DNA from: Plakobranchus ocellatus
Lineage: Eukaryota > Mollusca > Gastropoda > Plakobranchidae
Length of the DNA stretch: 30,735 nt
Assembly (NCBI GenBank): GCA_019648995.1
Contig: BLXT01005922.1
Coordinates: 1,129,571-1,160,305 of the forward strand
Direction of reading: 5' to 3'
Shown here piece after piece: positions 30,189 through 30,735 of this stretch; position 1 is the first letter of the stretch, and each line of letters starts with the position of its first letter. The position numbers and the translations under genes are program-made. The notes under the pieces were generated by a model. It did no database searches, was not told the DNA's origin, and was given only the letters and a program-made list of their open reading frames with translations.

Positions 30189-30625
30189 GAAAACAGAGAA
30201 TAAAGAAAAAGATAAGATATTAAATAAGCCTGAAAATACAAGTCGAACATTCAATGTTTTAAATATAGATTTACATTCACATATAACCATAAATGACGAG
30301 TTGAAATCATAGTATATTTTATAAAAAGGAGATTATGTTTTTTAGCCAGTGCTTACATCGTCTAAGTAGAGACCATCGAGAGACTGCTTACGTCGTATAA
30401 TGGTTTGAAAACAGAGAATAAAGAAAAAGATAAGATATTAAATAAGCCTGAAAATACAAGTCGAACATTCAAATTTTTTAATATAGATTTACATTCACAT
30501 ATAACCATAAATGACGAGTTGAAATCATAGTTTATTTTATAAAAAGGAGATTATGTTTTTTAGCCAGTGCTTACATCGTCTAAGTAGAGACCATCGAGAG
30601 ACTGCACACGTCGTATAATGGTTTG
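30189..30625. repeat. 218-bp tandem duplication
   Basis: Two consecutive, nearly identical units start with GAAAACAGAG at 30189 and 30407 and end with GTATAATGGTTT. Only a few substitutions separate them (for example GCTTACG against GCACACG). Each unit also holds a short internal direct repeat, GCTTAC(A/G)TCGT(C/A)TAA. No coding frame. It could be the start of a longer satellite array; the sequence leaves the repeat at 30626. Confidence 0.95.
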
Positions 30626-30735
30626 CGCTTCCTATGCCTAAGACTGTCGCGTGTCATGTTCAAAGAAAAAGACTATTTTTCTTGAAATCTAGATGGAGAT
30701 CGAACTATTTTATTAATTTTCCAACCCCCCACTCC

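Noticed and set aside
1-30735. CRISPR arrays, bacterial operons, riboswitches or Rho-independent terminators
   Set aside because: The window is spliced animal DNA; the repeats present are tandem minisatellites and transposon ends, with no repeat-spacer pattern.

Overview
This is animal nuclear DNA: AT-rich, intron-dominated, with GT-AG spliced exons, poly(A)/poly(T) tracts, tRNA-derived SINEs and two decayed DNA transposons. A mollusc, probably a gastropod, is the best guess. The main reason is a transposon whose protein starts with a RAG1-N-terminus-like zinc region, the hallmark of the N-RAG-TP elements described from the sea slug Aplysia. The many AGATCT/TCTAGA runs are a weaker reason. 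The species cannot be fixed from the window.

The backbone is one host gene on the minus strand, the 5' half of HECTD1 (HECT-type E3 ubiquitin ligase). It runs from a probable promoter and non-coding first exon near 29.77-29.99 kb, through the ATG at 28634, to an exon at 121-282, and continues off the left edge. Fifteen coding exons can be placed by conserved protein sequence and matching splice phases. They encode the N-terminal armadillo-like region, the ankyrin repeats, the acidic/variable linker and the conserved segment with the PYHWRDW motif. The SUN-like, MIB and HECT parts lie outside the window. One expected microexon of about 20 nt between exons 3 and 4 was not found.

The introns carry the accessory content. 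Intron 14 (about 0.4-4.6 kb) holds an N-RAG-TP-like transposon on the plus strand: a RAG1-N-like zinc region plus a RAG-like RNase-H transposase, broken by three in-frame stops and one frameshift, with long degenerate inverted ends. Intron 12 (6.4-15.5 kb) holds a second plus-strand transposase pseudogene of a poorly named hAT-like family, with an upstream spliced exon, a coiled coil, a split RNase-H core and a C-terminal Tudor-like tail, followed by a 62-bp tandem repeat. Both elements are antisense to HECTD1.

The 3' edge of intron 1 together with the start of exon 2 exists as three 96-bp tandem copies that stay in frame, each with its own splice acceptor. Exon 5 is bracketed by two inverted copies of an unknown repeat that encodes the start of a protein beginning MAFN. 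Two SINEs of one family and an inverted SINE 3' fragment lie in introns 5-7. A 218-bp tandem duplication sits upstream of the promoter at the right edge.
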